This document shows positions 15,801 through 16,031 of a DNA stretch of 16,031 nucleotides, piece after piece. The DNA is taken from positions 1 through 16,031 of the forward strand of contig JAVBPO010000114.1 of assembly GCA_031549565.1 (NCBI GenBank), read 5' to 3'. The notes under the pieces are model-generated. The model did not search any database and was not told where the DNA came from. It saw only the letters and a list, made by a program, of their open reading frames with translations. The position numbers and the translations under genes were made by a program. Each line of letters begins with the position of its first letter. The stretch's first letter is position 1. This DNA is from JAVBSX01 sp031549565. Lineage in GTDB: Bacteria; Planctomycetota; Planctomycetia; Pirellulales; Thermoguttaceae.

Positions 15801-16031
15801 AACCAGCGTCAATCCGGTCGTCGGCGACTTCGCAGTAGCCCAACAACCGGTGATCATGGTTCTCAATGAAGGCCAGTTCCTGAATGTCCAGGCCACCGTT
15901 TCAAATGATCGTCGCCATGTCCGTATGACCATGGTCCCGTTCTTCAGTAAAGTGACCGATGTAAAAGAGTTCCGGTTCGAAGGTTCGACGGAGATCTCCG
16001 ATGAATCGAGTGTACACTCCAAAGGGAATTC
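12856..16031 (+). CDS. GspD-like secretin (type II/III secretion outer-membrane channel), 3' end missing
   Basis: The frame is open for 1058 codons and runs off the right edge. The start is GTG 12856, 4 nt after AAAGGAG; TTG 12859, 7 nt after it, is an alternative. A signal peptide (residues 1-35, KKK then a hydrophobic stretch, ending PAHA) is followed by a Pro/Gln-rich linker. Residues about 58-560 are helical, TPR-like and low-homology (ARRALAGGDVATAERLV; QAANILSKGRAALAAGQIDQAENY; LYLASKAKELAPDN). Residues about 585-668 resemble an STN/N0 domain (PVRIDFEDQVPLSEVISYL ... LTYVVKNEVLMITTP). A Gly/Asn/Ser-rich linker follows. Residues about 798-840 (LCLVIKQTEDVHDDIADLL, then LQVTVEVRFI) begin the secretin module, and NVLQAPKVTLMNGQPASI (956-973) is its conserved block. 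Subunits would form a ring pore in the outer membrane. The long TPR-like N-terminal half is characteristic of planctomycete secretins; which secretion or pilus system it serves is not shown here. Confidence 0.88.
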   Translation, partial: MLEPNAKKKSGIYAFALGISATFVCAGGLFSPAHAQPPQGRPQPGVVQNTPAPAFGQPGQDQSVRKNQLLLSARRALAGGDVATAERLVSELDSLNLQYVEKEDQPKYVSAMIAQYKEAVHKMRTEGQTEINRRAYADVLTRQALGLYSKGDLETAEKLAQAADAQGVAFTPDAIAKGYDPKSILKRIQDTKTVQATQSLGANQPVANQQVSLAVQKQLEQAANILSKGRAALAAGQIDQAENYCQSAVALQIPESVYPQGSDSPMRLRGDIARTRLGAPTSIQQAGANIPAGGNVPNGNGVMIPAAYNSSVDGTHVRQVSSEMLDFQMPVSGNAAPLGDAPLQYAGEGNGLLDEANRQSMSIADQVNAESVRDISSAYRVRKDNPQNALNILFEARARVENSELDPMVKQQNLKQIDFAIDATKKFMESNRPQMELKELNTQVLDELQARRDDKEFVENKIKELLQQIAQCLDEGRNEDALYLASKAKELAPDNVAVNMAYTATRTLDESRRYDAARSAKEAGFASAMLAVDEAGIPFDERNGSLQFNRKFWDSRVKGRRDITEAMGSTRPEAELEILRKMSMPVRIDFEDQVPLSEVISYLQSMTGITMVPDSRALLEADIMLDQLVRVQLPTEISLKSALNLIFGQAGLTYVVKNEVLMITTPQRGKGQMRTVNYYVGDLVHPIQNFTGSNQFSLEAAQNRAMETALGRGRSNGAGNTNSPFMNLGANNQSGMIDPKVMAQINPGSVAPNSNQYGPAGSQGGGNAQDWDTIINLIKTVAGGEDAWEDESTEPTPYYPNLCLVIKQTEDVHDDIADLLKQLRKLNDLQVTVEVRFITLSDSFFERIGIDMDMNFRNKNAASKTQMETDMKIGSDPTYDYTDTKVHGQNVVVGMSELGTINANLDVPMAQNSFSMAQPSFGNFAMDAGATMGFAILSDIEAYFFMSAAQGDERTNVLQAPKVTLMNGQPASISDTTTNYFVTSVNPVVGDFAVAQQPVIMVLNEGQFLNVQATVSNDRRHVRMTMVPFFSKVTDVKEFRFEGSTEISDESSVHSKGN

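Overview
The window most likely comes from a planctomycete, probably Pirellulales-like. Supporting signs are a very long GspD-like secretin with a TPR-like N-terminal half, an ECF sigma factor fused to a large membrane domain, a Tat-exported Gfo/Idh/MocA oxidoreductase, a fragment of a formylglycine-generating-enzyme (FGE)-type protein, moderately GC-rich coding DNA, and gene starts that often lack a clear Shine-Dalgarno site. This assignment rests on family knowledge; no rRNA is present.

Layout. Positions 1-660 are a scar of mobile DNA: the tail of an IS630-type transposase running off the left edge, then a 5'-truncated FGE/SUMF1-domain gene. From 817 to 5957 a plus-strand block carries enolase (eno), a short-chain polyprenyl diphosphate synthase (ispA-like), a phosphoglucosamine/phosphomannomutase (glmM-like) and an exported glycoside-hydrolase-71/99-like protein. 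A long hairpin, probably the eno terminator, separates eno from ispA. From 5924 to 11203 a minus-strand block carries, in transcription order, a Ser-rich protein with four CPTC motifs, a DUF1360-like membrane protein with a His-rich tail, biotin-protein ligase (birA, overlapping the previous gene), the Tat-exported oxidoreductase, and the sigma/membrane fusion. The two blocks converge and overlap by 34 bp. A repeat-rich intergenic region (11204-11952) contains a probable MITE. It is followed by dephospho-CoA kinase (coaE, 11953-12564), about 290 bp with no gene, and a secretin gene that starts at 12856 and is still open at the right edge.

How the genes relate. Eno, IspA, GlmM, BirA and CoaE are housekeeping enzymes of glycolysis, isoprenoid, amino-sugar, biotin and CoA metabolism; their proximity does not show a common pathway. 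The GH71/99-like protein and the oxidoreductase fit carbohydrate use in the cell envelope. The secretin is an outer-membrane channel subunit. The sigma/membrane fusion could link an envelope signal to transcription.

The least ordinary content is: the CPTC Ser-rich protein; the membrane-fused sigma factor, which also carries an in-frame palindromic repeat; a family of short palindromes with a conserved GTTAGC head and CCTG centre but covarying stems, some lying on stop codons; and the MITE-like element at 11531-11805. I found no defence system, CRISPR array, tRNA or rRNA.
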